DNA from: Olsenella intestinalis
GTDB taxonomy: Bacteria > Actinomycetota > Coriobacteriia > Coriobacteriales > Atopobiaceae
Length of the DNA: 64,000 nt
Assembly: GCF_023276655.1 (NCBI RefSeq)
Contig: NZ_JALGRK010000002.1
Coordinates: forward strand, 434,001-498,000
Reading direction: 5' to 3'
The notes below the pieces were generated by a model. That model saw nothing but the letters and a program-made list of their open reading frames with translations, did not search any database and had not been told where the DNA came from. The translations under genes and the position numbers were made by a program. Each line of letters starts with the position of its first letter. The stretch's first letter is position 1. Below, piece after piece: positions 51,784 through 62,220 of the stretch.

Positions 51784-53457
51784 CTAGAACAGTCCGACGA
51801 TCTTGCCATCCTCGGTCACGTCGATCTTCTCGGCGGCGGGGACCTTGGGAAGGCCGGGCATCGTCATGATGTCGCCCGTGAGCGCGACGATGAAGCCCGC
51901 GCCCGCAGAGACGCGCAGGTTGCGCACCGTGATGCGGAAGCCCTTGGGCGCACCGAGCTTCTTGGGGTCATCCGAGAAGGAATACTGCGTCTTCGCAATG
52001 CACACGGGAAGCCCATCGAAGCCGAGCTCGGTGAGCTGCTTGAGCTGGCGCGAGGCCTTCGGGGTGAAGTCGACGCCGTCGGCGTGGTAGATCCTCTTGG
52101 CGACGGCCTCGATCTTCTCGGCGATCGAGCAGTCGAGCTCGTATGAGTAGTGGAAGTCGGAGGGCTGCTCGCAGAGGCGCACGACCTCCTCGGCGAGCGC
52201 GACTCCGCCCTCGGAGCCCTTGGCCCAGACCTCGGAGAGCGCGACGTTGACCCCGAGCTCGCCGCAGCGCTTGGCGACGAGGTCGAGCTCGGCCTTGGTG
52301 TCGGTCGGGAAGGCGTTGATGGCCACGACGACGGGCAGGCCGTAGACGTCCTGGATGTTGGAGACGTGCTGCAGGAGGTTGGGCATGCCGGCCTCGAGGG
52401 CCTCGAGGTTCTCGCTCGTGAGCTCGTCCTTAGGCACGCCGCCGTTGTACTTGAGGGCACGCACGGTGGCCACAAGCACGACGGCGTCGGGGGCCACGCC
52501 CATCGCGCGGCACTTGATGTCGAGGAACTTCTCGGCACCGAGGTCGGCGCCGAAGCCCGCCTCGGTCACGACGTAGTCGGCGAGCTTGAGGGCGCAGGAG
52601 GTCGCCTCGACGGAGTTGCAGCCGTGGGCGATGTTGGCGAAGGGGCCGCCGTGGACGAAGGCGGGGTTGTTCTCGAGCGTCTGGACGAGGTTGGGCTTGA
52701 TGGCGTCCTTGAGCAGGGCGCACATGGCACCCTCGGCCTTGATGTCGGCGACCGTGACGGGCTTGCGATCGTAGGTGTAGGCGACGACCATGCGCGCGAG
52801 GCGTGCCTTGAGGTCGGCGAGGTCGGTCGCGAGGCAGAAGACGGCCATGACCTCGGAGGCCACGGTGATGTCGAAGCCGTCCTCGCGGGGCATGCCGTCG
52901 GCGATGCCGCCGAGGCCGTCGACGACGTTGCGGAGCTGGCGGTCGTTCATGTCGACGCAGCGTTTCCAGACGACGCGGCGCGGGTCGATGCCGAGCTCGT
53001 TGCCCTGTTTGATGTGGTTGTCGAGCATGGCGGCGCAGAGGTTGTTGGCCGCGCCGATGGCGTGGAAGTCGCCCGTGAAGTGGAGGTTGATGTCCTCCAT
53101 GGGGACCACCTGCGCGCGGCCGCCGCCGGCCGCGCCGCCCTTGATGCCGAAGACGGGGCCGAGTGAGGGCTCCCTCAGGGCGAGCATCGTCTGGTGGCCG
53201 CAGCGGTTCATGGCGTCGGCCAGACCGACCGAGGTCGTGGTCTTGCCCTCGCCCGCGGGCGTAGGGTTGATGGCCGTCACGAGGACGAGCTTGCCCTTGC
53301 GGGGACGATCGGCCAGCGGGTGGATGTCGACCTTGGCCTTGGTGCGGCCGTAGGGCTCGAGCAGCTCCTCCGCGATGCCGGCCTTGCGCGCGACCTCGAC
53401 GATGGGAAGCATCTCGGCCTCCTGTGCGATCTCAATGTCGGACTTGTAGTCTGCCAT
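51784..53457 (-). CDS. fhs: Formate-tetrahydrofolate ligase
   Basis: 557 residues. ATP-dependent formation of 10-formyl-THF from formate. P-loop TPAGEGKTT (66-74), [56 protein letters not shown] and [11 protein letters not shown]. It precedes the fchA-folD group, so formate, formimino and methylene carbon all feed one pool. No THF riboswitch pattern was found in the 78 bases before it. Confidence 0.97.
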   Translation of the reverse strand: MADYKSDIEIAQEAEMLPIVEVARKAGIAEELLEPYGRTKAKVDIHPLADRPRKGKLVLVTAINPTPAGEGKTTTSVGLADAMNRCGHQTMLALREPSLGPVFGIKGGAAGGGRAQVVPMEDINLHFTGDFHAIGAANNLCAAMLDNHIKQGNELGIDPRRVVWKRCVDMNDRQLRNVVDGLGGIADGMPREDGFDITVASEVMAVFCLATDLADLKARLARMVVAYTYDRKPVTVADIKAEGAMCALLKDAIKPNLVQTLENNPAFVHGGPFANIAHGCNSVEATSCALKLADYVVTEAGFGADLGAEKFLDIKCRAMGVAPDAVVLVATVRALKYNGGVPKDELTSENLEALEAGMPNLLQHVSNIQDVYGLPVVVAINAFPTDTKAELDLVAKRCGELGVNVALSEVWAKGSEGGVALAEEVVRLCEQPSDFHYSYELDCSIAEKIEAVAKRIYHADGVDFTPKASRQLKQLTELGFDGLPVCIAKTQYSFSDDPKKLGAPKGFRITVRNLRVSAGAGFIVALTGDIMTMPGLPKVPAAEKIDVTEDGKIVGLF

Positions 53458-53535
53458 GTGGGCGATCCCCTCCTCGCCGGCGGCGCCGGCACTCGAAGAA
53501 ACAGAACCTACGCTGACGCTGATGATACCCGCTCG

Positions 53536-54771
53536 CTACTCGTAGCGCTCGTCGAAGACGCGCTTGGTCTTCTTCTCGCTGCGCGGCAGGACGCCGAGCT
53601 CGACAACCTTGACGAGCGGGGTGAAGCCGATCCTGCTCTTGAACTCGTGCGCGACCGCGTCGGCCGTGCCCAAAAAGTCCTGGGTGCCGTCGGTCTCGAC
53701 GTAGACGCGCATGGTGTCGCGGCCCTCGAGGTGCGAGAGGCGGACCTGGTACTCGCTCGAGAGCTGCGGGAACAGGGCGAGGACCTCCTCCACCTGGCGC
53801 GGGAAGACGTTGACGCCGTGGATCTTGAACATGTCGTCGGAGCGGCCGCGGATCGTGTCGATGCGCGGGAAGGAGCTGCCGCAGGAACAGGTGCCGGGGA
53901 TGATGCGGCTGAGGTCATGCGTGCGGAAGCGGATGAGGGGCGCGCCCTCCTTCACGAGCGTGGTGATGACGATCTCGCCCCACTCGCCGTCGGGCACGTT
54001 CTTGCCGGTCTCGGGGTCGATGATCTCGACGTAGAGGTAGTCGTCCCAGATGTGCATGCCCTCCTGCGCGGGGCAGGAGATGCCGATGCCCGGGCCGTAG
54101 ACCTCGGTCAGGCCGTAGATGTCGAAGGACTCGATGCCGAGACCCTCGTTGATGCGGCTGCGGATCTTCTCGCCCCAGCGCTCGGAGCCGATGACGCCGC
54201 GGCGCAGATTGATCTGGTCGCGGATGCCGCGCTTCTCGATCTCCTCGGCGAGGAGAAGGGCGTAGCTCGAGGTGGCGCAGATGACCGTGGACTGCATGTC
54301 GACCATGAACTGCAGCTGCTTCTCGGTGTTGCCGGGGCCCATGGGGATGGCCATGGCGCCGAGGCGCTCGGCGCCGGCCTGGAATCCGATGCCCGCGGTC
54401 CAGAGGCCGTAGCCGGGCGTGATCTGGATGCGGTCCGCGCTCGTGATGCCGGCCATCTCGTAGCAGCGGGCGAACTGGATGGCCCAGTCCTCCACGTCCT
54501 TGGCGGTGTAGGGGACGATGACCGGGGTGCCGGTGGTGCCGGAGCTCGAGTGGATGCGCACGATCTTCTCGTCATCCACGGCAGCGAGGCCGAGGGGGTA
54601 GGCGTCGCGCAGGTCCTGCTTGGACGAGAAGGGCAGGCGCTCGAAGTCCTCGATCGAGTCGCAGCCAGTGATGCCGGCATCGCGCAGGCGCTGGCCGTAG
54701 AAGTTGTTGGACGCGCGCAGGCGCTCGATCTGCCTGTTGACGAGCTCGAGCTGGGATTCGTTGATCTGCAT
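53536..54771 (-). CDS. paaK: Phenylacetate-CoA ligase-type enzyme
   Basis: 411 residues. Adenylate-forming: SSSGTTGTP (75-83), SSYALLLAEE, IYGLTEVYGPGIG, RFRTHDLSRI, and the C-terminal RGRSDDMFKIHGVNVFP and EVLPRSEKKTKRV-like ending. Activates aryl acetates (phenylacetate, indoleacetate) to CoA thioesters, or runs in reverse to make ATP from the aryl-acyl-CoA formed by Ior. Located after iorA-iorB, the usual arrangement for peptide-fermenting anaerobes. Confidence 0.92.
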   Translation of the reverse strand: MQINESQLELVNRQIERLRASNNFYGQRLRDAGITGCDSIEDFERLPFSSKQDLRDAYPLGLAAVDDEKIVRIHSSSGTTGTPVIVPYTAKDVEDWAIQFARCYEMAGITSADRIQITPGYGLWTAGIGFQAGAERLGAMAIPMGPGNTEKQLQFMVDMQSTVICATSSYALLLAEEIEKRGIRDQINLRRGVIGSERWGEKIRSRINEGLGIESFDIYGLTEVYGPGIGISCPAQEGMHIWDDYLYVEIIDPETGKNVPDGEWGEIVITTLVKEGAPLIRFRTHDLSRIIPGTCSCGSSFPRIDTIRGRSDDMFKIHGVNVFPRQVEEVLALFPQLSSEYQVRLSHLEGRDTMRVYVETDGTQDFLGTADAVAHEFKSRIGFTPLVKVVELGVLPRSEKKTKRVFDERYE

Positions 54772-54839
54772 GGGGCCTCCGTTTCGCTTGCGTGGGTGGG
54801 GTGTGGGTCGTGGTCGATCCGCCGCGGGGGCGGGAGGGG

Positions 54840-55412
54840 TCAGCCCTGCCAGTCGAGGGCGCGGTCGTTGAGCTCGACGAAGCGCTCGCGGACGGACTCG
54901 TGGATGGCCTGCCTGAGCTGGTCTGTCGTGAAGCCGAGCCGGCCGGTGCGGCAGGCGGCTCCGAGGAGCAGGACGTTGAGCACCTTGGCCGAGCCGAGCT
55001 CGCGCTCGGCGCGTGCGGCATCGACGACCGTGAGGTTGGGAGCCTGCGCCTCGAGGGTGGCCATGATCTTCTCGACGTCGTAGGAGGGACCGCCGACCGT
55101 GGCCGAGACGGGGACCACCGGGCGGTCGCTCGTGACGAGCGTGCCGCCCTCGCGCAGGTACGGGAGCTGGCGCAGGGCCTCGGCGGGCTCGAAGGCGATG
55201 AGGAGGTCGGCGCGGCCGAGGCCGACGAGCGGCGAGGCGGCGCCCTCCCCCACGCGCACGTGGCTCACGACGGAGCCGCCGCGCTGCGCCATGCCGATGG
55301 TCTCGGCCGACTTGACGGAGAGGCCGGCGTTCATGGCCGCGCGGGCCAGGACCTTGGACGCGAGGACGGTGCCCTGACCGCCGGTTCCGCACAGTACGAT
55401 GTCACGCCTCAT
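54840..55412 (-). CDS. iorB: Indolepyruvate ferredoxin oxidoreductase, beta subunit
   Basis: 190 residues of the 2-oxoacid oxidoreductase gamma type: DIVLCGTGGQGTVLASKVLA, then SAETIGMAQRGGSVVSHVR and ADLLIAFEPAEALR. With IorA it oxidises aryl pyruvates to aryl-acetyl-CoA and reduces ferredoxin. ATG overlaps the iorA stop by four bases. Confidence 0.95.
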   Translation of the reverse strand: MRRDIVLCGTGGQGTVLASKVLARAAMNAGLSVKSAETIGMAQRGGSVVSHVRVGEGAASPLVGLGRADLLIAFEPAEALRQLPYLREGGTLVTSDRPVVPVSATVGGPSYDVEKIMATLEAQAPNLTVVDAARAERELGSAKVLNVLLLGAACRTGRLGFTTDQLRQAIHESVRERFVELNDRALDWQG

Positions 55413-57232
55413 GCCGATGCACCTCCCGAGATGGCACCCGTGGGGCAGACCTGCTCGCAGAGGGTGCAGCCGACGCACTGGGACTCGTCGATGGCGACCT
55501 TGCCGTCCGGGCTCGGCACGAGCGCCGGGCAGCCGAGCGTCTTCACGCAGCGCTGGCAGCCGATGCAGCGCGACCAGTCGACGTGGCTCGTGGCCTGGGG
55601 CCTGGAGACGAAGACGCAGGGGCTCTTGAAGATGATGGCCTTGACCCCGGGCTCTGAAGCGACGCGGGAGACGACGTCGACCGCGTGGTCGTGGTCGAGC
55701 GGGTCGACGGTCTCGACCACGGTGAGCCCGATGGCCCGCAGCACGGCCTCGATCGAGACCGGCGCGACCTTCTCGCCCAGGGCGGTCACGCCCGTGCCGG
55801 GATGCGGCTGGTGGCCGGTCATGGCGGTGGTGGAGTTGTCGAGCACCACGACGGTCAGGTCGGCCTGGTTGTAGAAGGCGTTCACGACACCGGTGATGCC
55901 GGAGGCGAAGAAGGTCGAGTCGCCGACGAAGGCGAAGCAGCGCGTGTCGGGCTCGACGTGGCCGACGCCCTGCGCGATCGTGATGCCGGCGCCCATGCAC
56001 AGGCACGTGTCGCACATGTCGAGCGGACGGGCGTTGCCGAGGGTGTAGCAGCCGATGTCGCCGCAGTAGATGGTCTTCTCGAGGCGCATGGCCTCCTTGA
56101 CGGCCAGGAAGCTCGCGCGGTGCGGGCAGCCGGCGCAGAGGACCGGCGGGCGCACGGGGAGCTCGGGCGCGTCGGCGAGCGCGGCAGGCGCGGGCGCGGA
56201 GGCGCGGCCGAGGAAGATGGCAAGAAGGTCGGCGACGTAGGCGACGGAGTTCTCGCCCGAGGGCTTGACGTCGCCGGAGAGCTTGCCGCGGATGCGCACG
56301 GGCAGGTGGTGCCTGCCGCAGACCTGTAAGAGGGCGCGCTCGATCACGGGGTCGAGCTCCTCGACGCAGAGGACCTCGTCGAGGCCGTCGAGGAAGTCGA
56401 GGGCGAGCTCCTCCGGGAAGGGGAACGGCGTCGCGACGCGCAGGATGCGGCAATCGTCGGCGCCGGCGGACTCGCGGACGTAGGCGTAGTTGATGCCGCC
56501 GGTGGCGACGCCGAGGCGCGGCGCGGCACAGACGTCGGACTCGCGCTCGAGGCGGTTCTGGGGGTAGGCGGAGAGGCGGTCGGAGAGGCTAGCGTTTCTA
56601 GCCTCGATCTCGGCGTGGGCGCGGACGGAGAGCTTGGGGAAGATGACCCAGCGGGCGGGGTCCTTCTCGAAGCCGGCGGGCAGGCTCTTCTCCCATGCGG
56701 ACTCGTCCGCGACGTCGATGGCCTCGTAGCCGTGGTCGACGCGCGTCGTGGGGCGCAGGAACACGGGCGTGTGGAGCTCCTCGGAGAGGGCGAAGGCGTC
56801 CTGGACCATCTGGTAGGCGTCGGCGACGCCCGACGGGTCGAAGCAGGGGATCTTGGCGAGCTGGGCGAAGGTGCGCGTGTCCTGCTCGGTCTGGGACGAG
56901 ATGGGGCCGGGGTCGTCGGCGACGACGATGACCATGGCGCCCTTGACGCCGATGTAGGCGAGGCTCATGAGCGGGTCGGCGGCGACGTTGAGGCCAACGC
57001 ACTTCATGGTGACGAGCGTGCGCGCGCCCGCGTAGGCGGCGCCGGCGCAGACCTCGAGGGCGGCCTTCTCGTTGACGGACCACTCGACGTAGACGTCGTC
57101 GCCGCGGCGCTTGCGCACGGTCTCGATGATCTCGGTCGACGGCGTGCCGGGGTAGCCCGCGACGACGTTGACGCCGGCCGCGAGGGCGCCGAGGGCGATC
57201 GCCTCGTTACCCATGAGGAACTCCCTGTGCAT
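55409..57232 (-). CDS. iorA: Indolepyruvate ferredoxin oxidoreductase, alpha subunit
   Basis: 607 residues. N-terminal pyrimidine domain (GNEAIALGALAAGVNVVAGYPGTP), then a TPP-binding domain (CAGCPHRASF, GDIGCYTLG, GDSTFFASGI, VLDNSTTAMTG), and two C-terminal [4Fe-4S] sets (CIGCQRCVKTLGC, CVGCTLCEQVC). ATG 57232 is preceded by GGAGGGGGAG. First gene of iorA-iorB-paaK; the reduced ferredoxin formed could drive the hydrogenase at 23-27 kb. Confidence 0.96.
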   Translation of the reverse strand: MHREFLMGNEAIALGALAAGVNVVAGYPGTPSTEIIETVRKRRGDDVYVEWSVNEKAALEVCAGAAYAGARTLVTMKCVGLNVAADPLMSLAYIGVKGAMVIVVADDPGPISSQTEQDTRTFAQLAKIPCFDPSGVADAYQMVQDAFALSEELHTPVFLRPTTRVDHGYEAIDVADESAWEKSLPAGFEKDPARWVIFPKLSVRAHAEIEARNASLSDRLSAYPQNRLERESDVCAAPRLGVATGGINYAYVRESAGADDCRILRVATPFPFPEELALDFLDGLDEVLCVEELDPVIERALLQVCGRHHLPVRIRGKLSGDVKPSGENSVAYVADLLAIFLGRASAPAPAALADAPELPVRPPVLCAGCPHRASFLAVKEAMRLEKTIYCGDIGCYTLGNARPLDMCDTCLCMGAGITIAQGVGHVEPDTRCFAFVGDSTFFASGITGVVNAFYNQADLTVVVLDNSTTAMTGHQPHPGTGVTALGEKVAPVSIEAVLRAIGLTVVETVDPLDHDHAVDVVSRVASEPGVKAIIFKSPCVFVSRPQATSHVDWSRCIGCQRCVKTLGCPALVPSPDGKVAIDESQCVGCTLCEQVCPTGAISGGASA

Positions 57233-57377
57233 GCTCACTCCCCCTCCAAGGATGCATGGTTCGGTTAGTCCACTCTAGCGGAGCGGGCGCGGGCGCGGGG
57301 CGATGGCCGGAATTCGTCTCGCTCCCGAAACGTTGCGGGCGGCGAGGCGTGCCGCGTTAGGTGGCGCCCGCGCGAGC

Positions 57378-57953
57378 CTACGCCTCGACGACGAGGTCCA
57401 CCGGGACGTCATGGGGCTCGAGGCAACCCATGCCGGCAAGGCTCTCGACGCGCAGGGAGCTGCGACACAGGCCGACGGAGACGCCCTCGAAGCGGGAGAG
57501 GAAGCCGTCGTAGTAGCCGCCGCCATAGCCCAGGCGGAAGCCCTCGTCGTCGAAGGTCAGCCCGGGCACGAGGGCAAGGGAGCGGACAGCGCCTGCGGCG
57601 GAAGCAGGCTCGTGGAGGGCGGGGTCGGGCTCGAGGATGCCGAAGCGGCCGGGGACGAGGCCGTCGAGGGAGCTGACGTAGTGCCAGGCGAGCTCGCGTT
57701 GCGTCGACGTACAGCGCGGCAGGGCCACGCGCTTGCCCGCGCGAAGGGCGTCGGAGACGAGGGCGCGGGTGTCGACCTCGTCCTTGAGGGAGAGGTAGGC
57801 GTAGACGACGTCCGAGCGGCCCCAGTCCCCCATCGCGAGGACCTGCCGCCTGATCGCCTCGTCGGAGCGTCCGCGCTCGCTCGGGCCGATAGCCGCGCGG
57901 GCGGCACGAAGCCGCCCGCGAAGCTGTGCCTTGTTGTCCGTAGCGTCGACCAC
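57378..57953 (-). CDS. 5-formyltetrahydrofolate cyclo-ligase (second copy)
   Basis: 191 residues: RVALPRC, LVPGLTFDDEGFRLGYGGGYYDGFL and PHDVPVDLVV. It is a clear paralogue of the copy at 2416-3015 but distinct in sequence. Begins at a GTG three bases after the leuS stop, with a poor ribosome site, so it probably depends on translation of leuS. Confidence 0.88.
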   Translation of the reverse strand: MVDATDNKAQLRGRLRAARAAIGPSERGRSDEAIRRQVLAMGDWGRSDVVYAYLSLKDEVDTRALVSDALRAGKRVALPRCTSTQRELAWHYVSSLDGLVPGRFGILEPDPALHEPASAAGAVRSLALVPGLTFDDEGFRLGYGGGYYDGFLSRFEGVSVGLCRSSLRVESLAGMGCLEPHDVPVDLVVEA

Positions 57954-57956
57954 GCG

Positions 57957-60518
57957 CTAGATCGCGACGATGTTGACAAGCCTGCCGGGGACGACGATGA
58001 CCTTCTTGACGTCCTTGCCGGCGATCTGGTCGGCGACGGCCTCCTTGGCGGCCGCCTCGAGCTCGTCCTTGGAGGCGGAGGCGCTCACCTGGATGCGTGC
58101 GCGCACCTTGCCCTTGACCTGGACGGCGATCTCGATGGTGTCGCTCTTGGCCTGGGCCTCGTCGAAGGTGGGCCAGGGCTCGTTGTAGACCGAGCCGCTG
58201 AGGCCGAGCGCCTCGTGGTAGAGCTCCTCGGCCCAGTGCGGGCAGATCGGAGCGAGGATCGTGACGAGGTCGTGGGCGACGCGGGCGCACAGGGCCTTGT
58301 CGCGACGGTCGGCCTCGACGTCCACGAGGTACTTGCTCGCGGCGTTGGTGAGCTCCATGGCCGCCGAGATGGCGGTGTTGAACTGGCCGCGGTCGAAGTC
58401 CTGCGTGCACTTGATGCCGGAGGCGTGAAGCGCGAGGTTGAGCTCCTTGGCGTCGGCGTCGAGGGCGGCGGGGTCGACCTCGCCTGCGGCCGCGGTCTCG
58501 CAGAGCTGCCAGACGACGCGCCAGGCGCGCTTGATGAAGCGATTGGCGCCCGCGACGGCCTCGGGGTCCCAGTCGAAGTCCTTCTCGGGCGGCGCGATGA
58601 AGAGGATCGCGAGGCGCATGGTGTCGGCGCCGTAGGGGTCGATGACGCTCGAGGGCGGGACGACGTTGCCCTTGGACTTGGACATCGTGTCGCCGTTCTC
58701 GTCCTTGACCATGCCCTGGCAGAGCAGGTTGGTGAAGGGCTCGTCGATGTCGAGCATGCCGAGGTCGCGCAGGACCTTGGTCCAGAAGCGCGAGTAGAGC
58801 AGGTGCAGGATGGCGTGCTCGATGCCGCCGATGTAGTTGTCGACGCTCATCCAGCGGCCGGCGGCCTCCTTGGAGAAGGGGGCCTCGTCGTTGTGGGGGT
58901 CGCAGTAGCGCAGGTAGTACCAGCTGGAGCACGTGAAGGTGTCCATCGTGTCGGTGATGCGACGGGCGGGCTTGCCGCACTTGGGGCACGTCGTCTCGTA
59001 GAAGGGCGCGTACTCGGCCAGCGTCTCGCCGGCGCCGAGGTCGAGGTCCTCGGGCAGCATGACGGGCAGGTCCTCGTAGGGAACGGGGACGTCGCCGCAG
59101 CAGTCGCAGTGGATCATCGGGATGGGGTTGCCCCAGTAGCGCTGGCGGCTGATGAGCCAGTCGCGCAGGCGGAACTGGACGGTCTCGCGGCCGCAGTCGT
59201 GGTCGGAGAGCCACTTGGTGATCGCGTCGACGGCCTCGGAGTGCTTGCCGCCCTTGAGGCCGGTGAACTCGCCGGACTGGACGAGGTAGCCCTCGGCCTC
59301 CATGGCGCCGTCCCAGTCGACGGAGGTGACGCGAAGCTCGCGCTCGTCCTTGAGCTCCTCGTAGAGGGGGTCGTCCTTCTCGCAGATGATCGGGGCGATC
59401 TCGAGGTCGTACTTCTTGGCGAAGTCGAAGTCGCGCTGGTCGCCGCAGGGGACGCCCATGACGGCGCCGGTGCCGTAGTCCATCAAGACATAGTCGGCGA
59501 CCCAGACGGGCACGGGGCGGCCGTTGATCGGGTTGATGACGAAGCGGCCGGTGGGCACGCCGTGCTTCTCGCGCTCGGAGCCCTGGCGGTCGACGGCGCT
59601 GACCTTCTCGGTCGCACTCTTGAGCTCGAGGTAGGCCGCCTCGTACTCGGTGCCGGCGACGAGCTCGGCGGCGAGCTCGCTCTCGGGCGGCAGCACCATG
59701 AACGAGACGCCGAAGATGGTGTCGGCGCGGGTGGTGAAGACCGTCACCTTGCGGTCGGTCGGGGTCGTGCCGTCGACGTCGGCGAGGGTGAAGTCGATCT
59801 CGGCGCCCTCGGAGCGGCCGATCCAGTTGCGCTGCTGCGCCTTGACGTTCTCGGGCCAGCCGTCGAGCTTGTCGAGGTCGTCGAGGAGCTCCTGGGCGTA
59901 GTCGGTGATCTTGAGGTACCACTGCGAGAGGTTGCGCTTCTCGGGGACCGTGCCGCACCTCCAGCACTCGCCGTTGACGACCTGCTCGTTGGCGAGAACC
60001 GTCTGGCACGTGGGGCACCAGTTGACGGGCGAGGTGTCACGGTAGGCCAGGCCCTTCTCCCACATCTTGATGAACATCCACTGGCCCCACTTGTAGTATT
60101 CGGGGTCGCAGGTGTTGAACATGCGGTCGTAGTCGTAGGAGAAGCCCATGCGCTTCATGGTCTTGACGGCCTGGGCGATGTTCTCGTGCGTCCACTTTCC
60201 GGCCTGGGTGTTGTGCTTGATGGCCGCGTTCTCGGCGGGAAGGCCGAACGCGTCGAATCCCATGGGGTGCAGGACGTCGTAGCCCCTCATGCGGGCCTGG
60301 CGCGCCATGGCGTCGCCGATGGTGTAGTTGCGGGCGTGACCCATGTGCAGGTCGCCCGACGGGTACGGGAACATCTCGAGGACGTACTTCTTGGGCTTGG
60401 TGGGGTCCTCCCCCGCCTTGTGGACGCCCTCGTCCTCCCAGACCCTCTGCCACTTGCTCTCGATGGCGCTGGCGTCGTAGGGGGGCACGCCCGCCTTGTT
60501 CTCACTGCTCTCTGCCAC
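57957..60518 (-). CDS. leuS: Leucyl-tRNA synthetase
   Basis: 853 residues, class I. HIGH box as HMGH in FPYPSGDLHMGHARNY; zinc clusters CPTC...CWRC and CDCC...CPKC; CP1 editing domain with TTRADTIFG and MDYGTGAVMGVP; KMSKS appears as TMSKS in GDTMSKSKGNVV. Starts at a GTG with AAAGG eight bases upstream. Full length. Confidence 0.97.
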   Translation of the reverse strand: MAESSENKAGVPPYDASAIESKWQRVWEDEGVHKAGEDPTKPKKYVLEMFPYPSGDLHMGHARNYTIGDAMARQARMRGYDVLHPMGFDAFGLPAENAAIKHNTQAGKWTHENIAQAVKTMKRMGFSYDYDRMFNTCDPEYYKWGQWMFIKMWEKGLAYRDTSPVNWCPTCQTVLANEQVVNGECWRCGTVPEKRNLSQWYLKITDYAQELLDDLDKLDGWPENVKAQQRNWIGRSEGAEIDFTLADVDGTTPTDRKVTVFTTRADTIFGVSFMVLPPESELAAELVAGTEYEAAYLELKSATEKVSAVDRQGSEREKHGVPTGRFVINPINGRPVPVWVADYVLMDYGTGAVMGVPCGDQRDFDFAKKYDLEIAPIICEKDDPLYEELKDERELRVTSVDWDGAMEAEGYLVQSGEFTGLKGGKHSEAVDAITKWLSDHDCGRETVQFRLRDWLISRQRYWGNPIPMIHCDCCGDVPVPYEDLPVMLPEDLDLGAGETLAEYAPFYETTCPKCGKPARRITDTMDTFTCSSWYYLRYCDPHNDEAPFSKEAAGRWMSVDNYIGGIEHAILHLLYSRFWTKVLRDLGMLDIDEPFTNLLCQGMVKDENGDTMSKSKGNVVPPSSVIDPYGADTMRLAILFIAPPEKDFDWDPEAVAGANRFIKRAWRVVWQLCETAAAGEVDPAALDADAKELNLALHASGIKCTQDFDRGQFNTAISAAMELTNAASKYLVDVEADRRDKALCARVAHDLVTILAPICPHWAEELYHEALGLSGSVYNEPWPTFDEAQAKSDTIEIAVQVKGKVRARIQVSASASKDELEAAAKEAVADQIAGKDVKKVIVVPGRLVNIVAI

Positions 60519-60607
60519 GATCTAACCTTTCTAAGTAGTCTGCCACCGCGACCCATTATAGGGCCTGCGGTGGCAGGCGTCGTTACGTGCGTGTGTCAGG
60601 GACCCCG

Positions 60608-62125
60608 CTACGAGCGGAAGTTCACGTCGGAGTTGGAGTCCTTCAGGATGACGTCGTGCGCGCCGCCCTCGACGAGCGAGGTGGACGAGACGAGCGTGAT
60701 CTTGGCCTTGTCGCGCAGCTCGGGGAGGTCAAGCGCGCCACAGTTGCACATCGTGGAGCGGACCTTGGTGAGCGAGTTCTCGACGTTGTCCTTGAGCGGG
60801 CCGGCGTAGGGGACGTACGAGTCGACGCCCTCGACGAAGGAGAGGGACTTCTTGGGGCCGCCGAGGTCGTAGCGGGCCCAGTTGCGGGCACGCGCGGAGC
60901 CCTCGCCCCAGTACTCCTTCACGTAGGAGCCGTTGACGTTGAGGCGACGGGTCGGCGACTCGTCGAAGCGCGCGAAGTAGCGGCCGAGCATGAGGAAGTC
61001 GGCGCCCATGGCGAGCGCGAGGGTCATGTGGTAGTCGTAGACGATGCCGCCGTCGGAGCAGACCGGCACGTAGACGCCCGTCTCCTCGAAGTACTCGTCG
61101 CGAGCGCGGCACACGTCGATGAGCGCGGAGGCCTGGCCGCGGCCGATGCCCTTCTGCTCGCGGGTGATGCAGATGGAGCCGCCGCCGATGCCGACCTTGA
61201 CGAAGTCAGCGCCGGCCTCGGCCAGGAAGCGGAAGCCCTCGGCGTCGACGACGTTGCCCGCACCGACCTTTACGGAGTCGCCGTAGTGCTCGCGGACCCA
61301 CTCGAGAGTGAGCTTCTGCCACTCGGAGAAGCCCTCGGAGGAGTCGATGCAGAGGACGTCGGCGCCAGCGTCGACGAGCAGGGGCACGCGCTCGGCGTAG
61401 TCGCGGGTGTTGATGCCCGCGCCGACGATGTAGCGCTTGTGCTCGTCAAGCAGCTCGTCCGGGCGGGACTTGTGGGAGTCGTAGTCCTTGCGGAAGACGA
61501 GCGAGCAGAGGTTGCCCTCGCCGTCGACGATCGGCAGGGTGTTGATCTTGTGCTCCCAGATGATGTCGTTGCAGACCTTGAGGGAGGTCGAGGGGTCGGC
61601 CACGATGCACTCGGCGGCCGGCGTCATGAACTCGGAGACCTTCTTGTTGCGGTCGTCGCGCGAGACACGGTAGTCGCGGGAGGTGACGATGCCGCAGAAC
61701 TTGCCGCGGGCGTCGCCGTTGTCGGTGACGGGCATGGTGGTGTGGCCCGTGCGGTCGCGCAGGTCGAGCACGTCCTGCAGGGTCATGTCGGGCGTGAGGG
61801 TGGAGTCGGAGACGACGAAGCCGGCCTTGTAGGACTTGACCTCGCGGACCATCGAGGCCTCCTGCTCGGGGGTCTGCGAGCCGTAGATGAAGGAGATGCC
61901 GCCCTGCTGCGCGAGGGCGATGGCCAGGCGCGGGCCGGAGACGGCCTGCATGATCGCCGAGACCATGGGGATGTTCATCTTGATGGCAGGCTCTTCTCCG
62001 CGCTTGAACTTGACAAGCGGGGTCTCGAGGGAGACGTTGGCCGGGATGTTCTCATGCGAGGAATATCCGGGAACGAGAAGGTACTCGGAGAAGGTGTGGG
62101 ACTCTCCCTCAAAGAACGTTGCCAT
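60608..62125 (-). CDS. guaB: IMP dehydrogenase, divergent catalytic loop
   Basis: 505 residues: a TIM barrel interrupted by two CBS repeats (~105-225; TTMPVTDN and [10 protein letters not shown]). IMP to XMP with NAD. Catalytic Cys319 lies in [18 protein letters not shown], where most IMPDHs have GPGSICTTR-x-VaGvGvPQ; the flap Arg-Tyr pair survives in NWARYD. These differences mark a known-looking but minority subgroup (inference). ATG 62125 follows TAGGAGA. Confidence 0.92.
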   Translation of the reverse strand: MATFFEGESHTFSEYLLVPGYSSHENIPANVSLETPLVKFKRGEEPAIKMNIPMVSAIMQAVSGPRLAIALAQQGGISFIYGSQTPEQEASMVREVKSYKAGFVVSDSTLTPDMTLQDVLDLRDRTGHTTMPVTDNGDARGKFCGIVTSRDYRVSRDDRNKKVSEFMTPAAECIVADPSTSLKVCNDIIWEHKINTLPIVDGEGNLCSLVFRKDYDSHKSRPDELLDEHKRYIVGAGINTRDYAERVPLLVDAGADVLCIDSSEGFSEWQKLTLEWVREHYGDSVKVGAGNVVDAEGFRFLAEAGADFVKVGIGGGSICITREQKGIGRGQASALIDVCRARDEYFEETGVYVPVCSDGGIVYDYHMTLALAMGADFLMLGRYFARFDESPTRRLNVNGSYVKEYWGEGSARARNWARYDLGGPKKSLSFVEGVDSYVPYAGPLKDNVENSLTKVRSTMCNCGALDLPELRDKAKITLVSSTSLVEGGAHDVILKDSNSDVNFRS

Positions 62126-62148
62126 GCAGGTCTCCTATCCATATACGC

Positions 62149-62173
62149 GCGCCCCCGAAGGGGCGCATTTTTC
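62149..62173 (+). terminator. Hairpin with T tract in the guaB leader, opposite strand
   Basis: GCGCCCC / GGGGCGC around CGAA, followed on the plus strand by ATTTTTC. No plus-strand gene ends here, so it may stop antisense transcription or be a leader hairpin of guaB read from the minus strand. Confidence 0.4.
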
Positions 62174-62220
62174 TGGCCGTTAAATTGTTGGCAAGTGTAC
62201 CACCGCGGGCGTGGCGGGGC

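Noticed and set aside
53458-53535. Possible THF riboswitch before fhs
   Set aside because: Only 78 bases are available and none of the conserved riboswitch core is visible.
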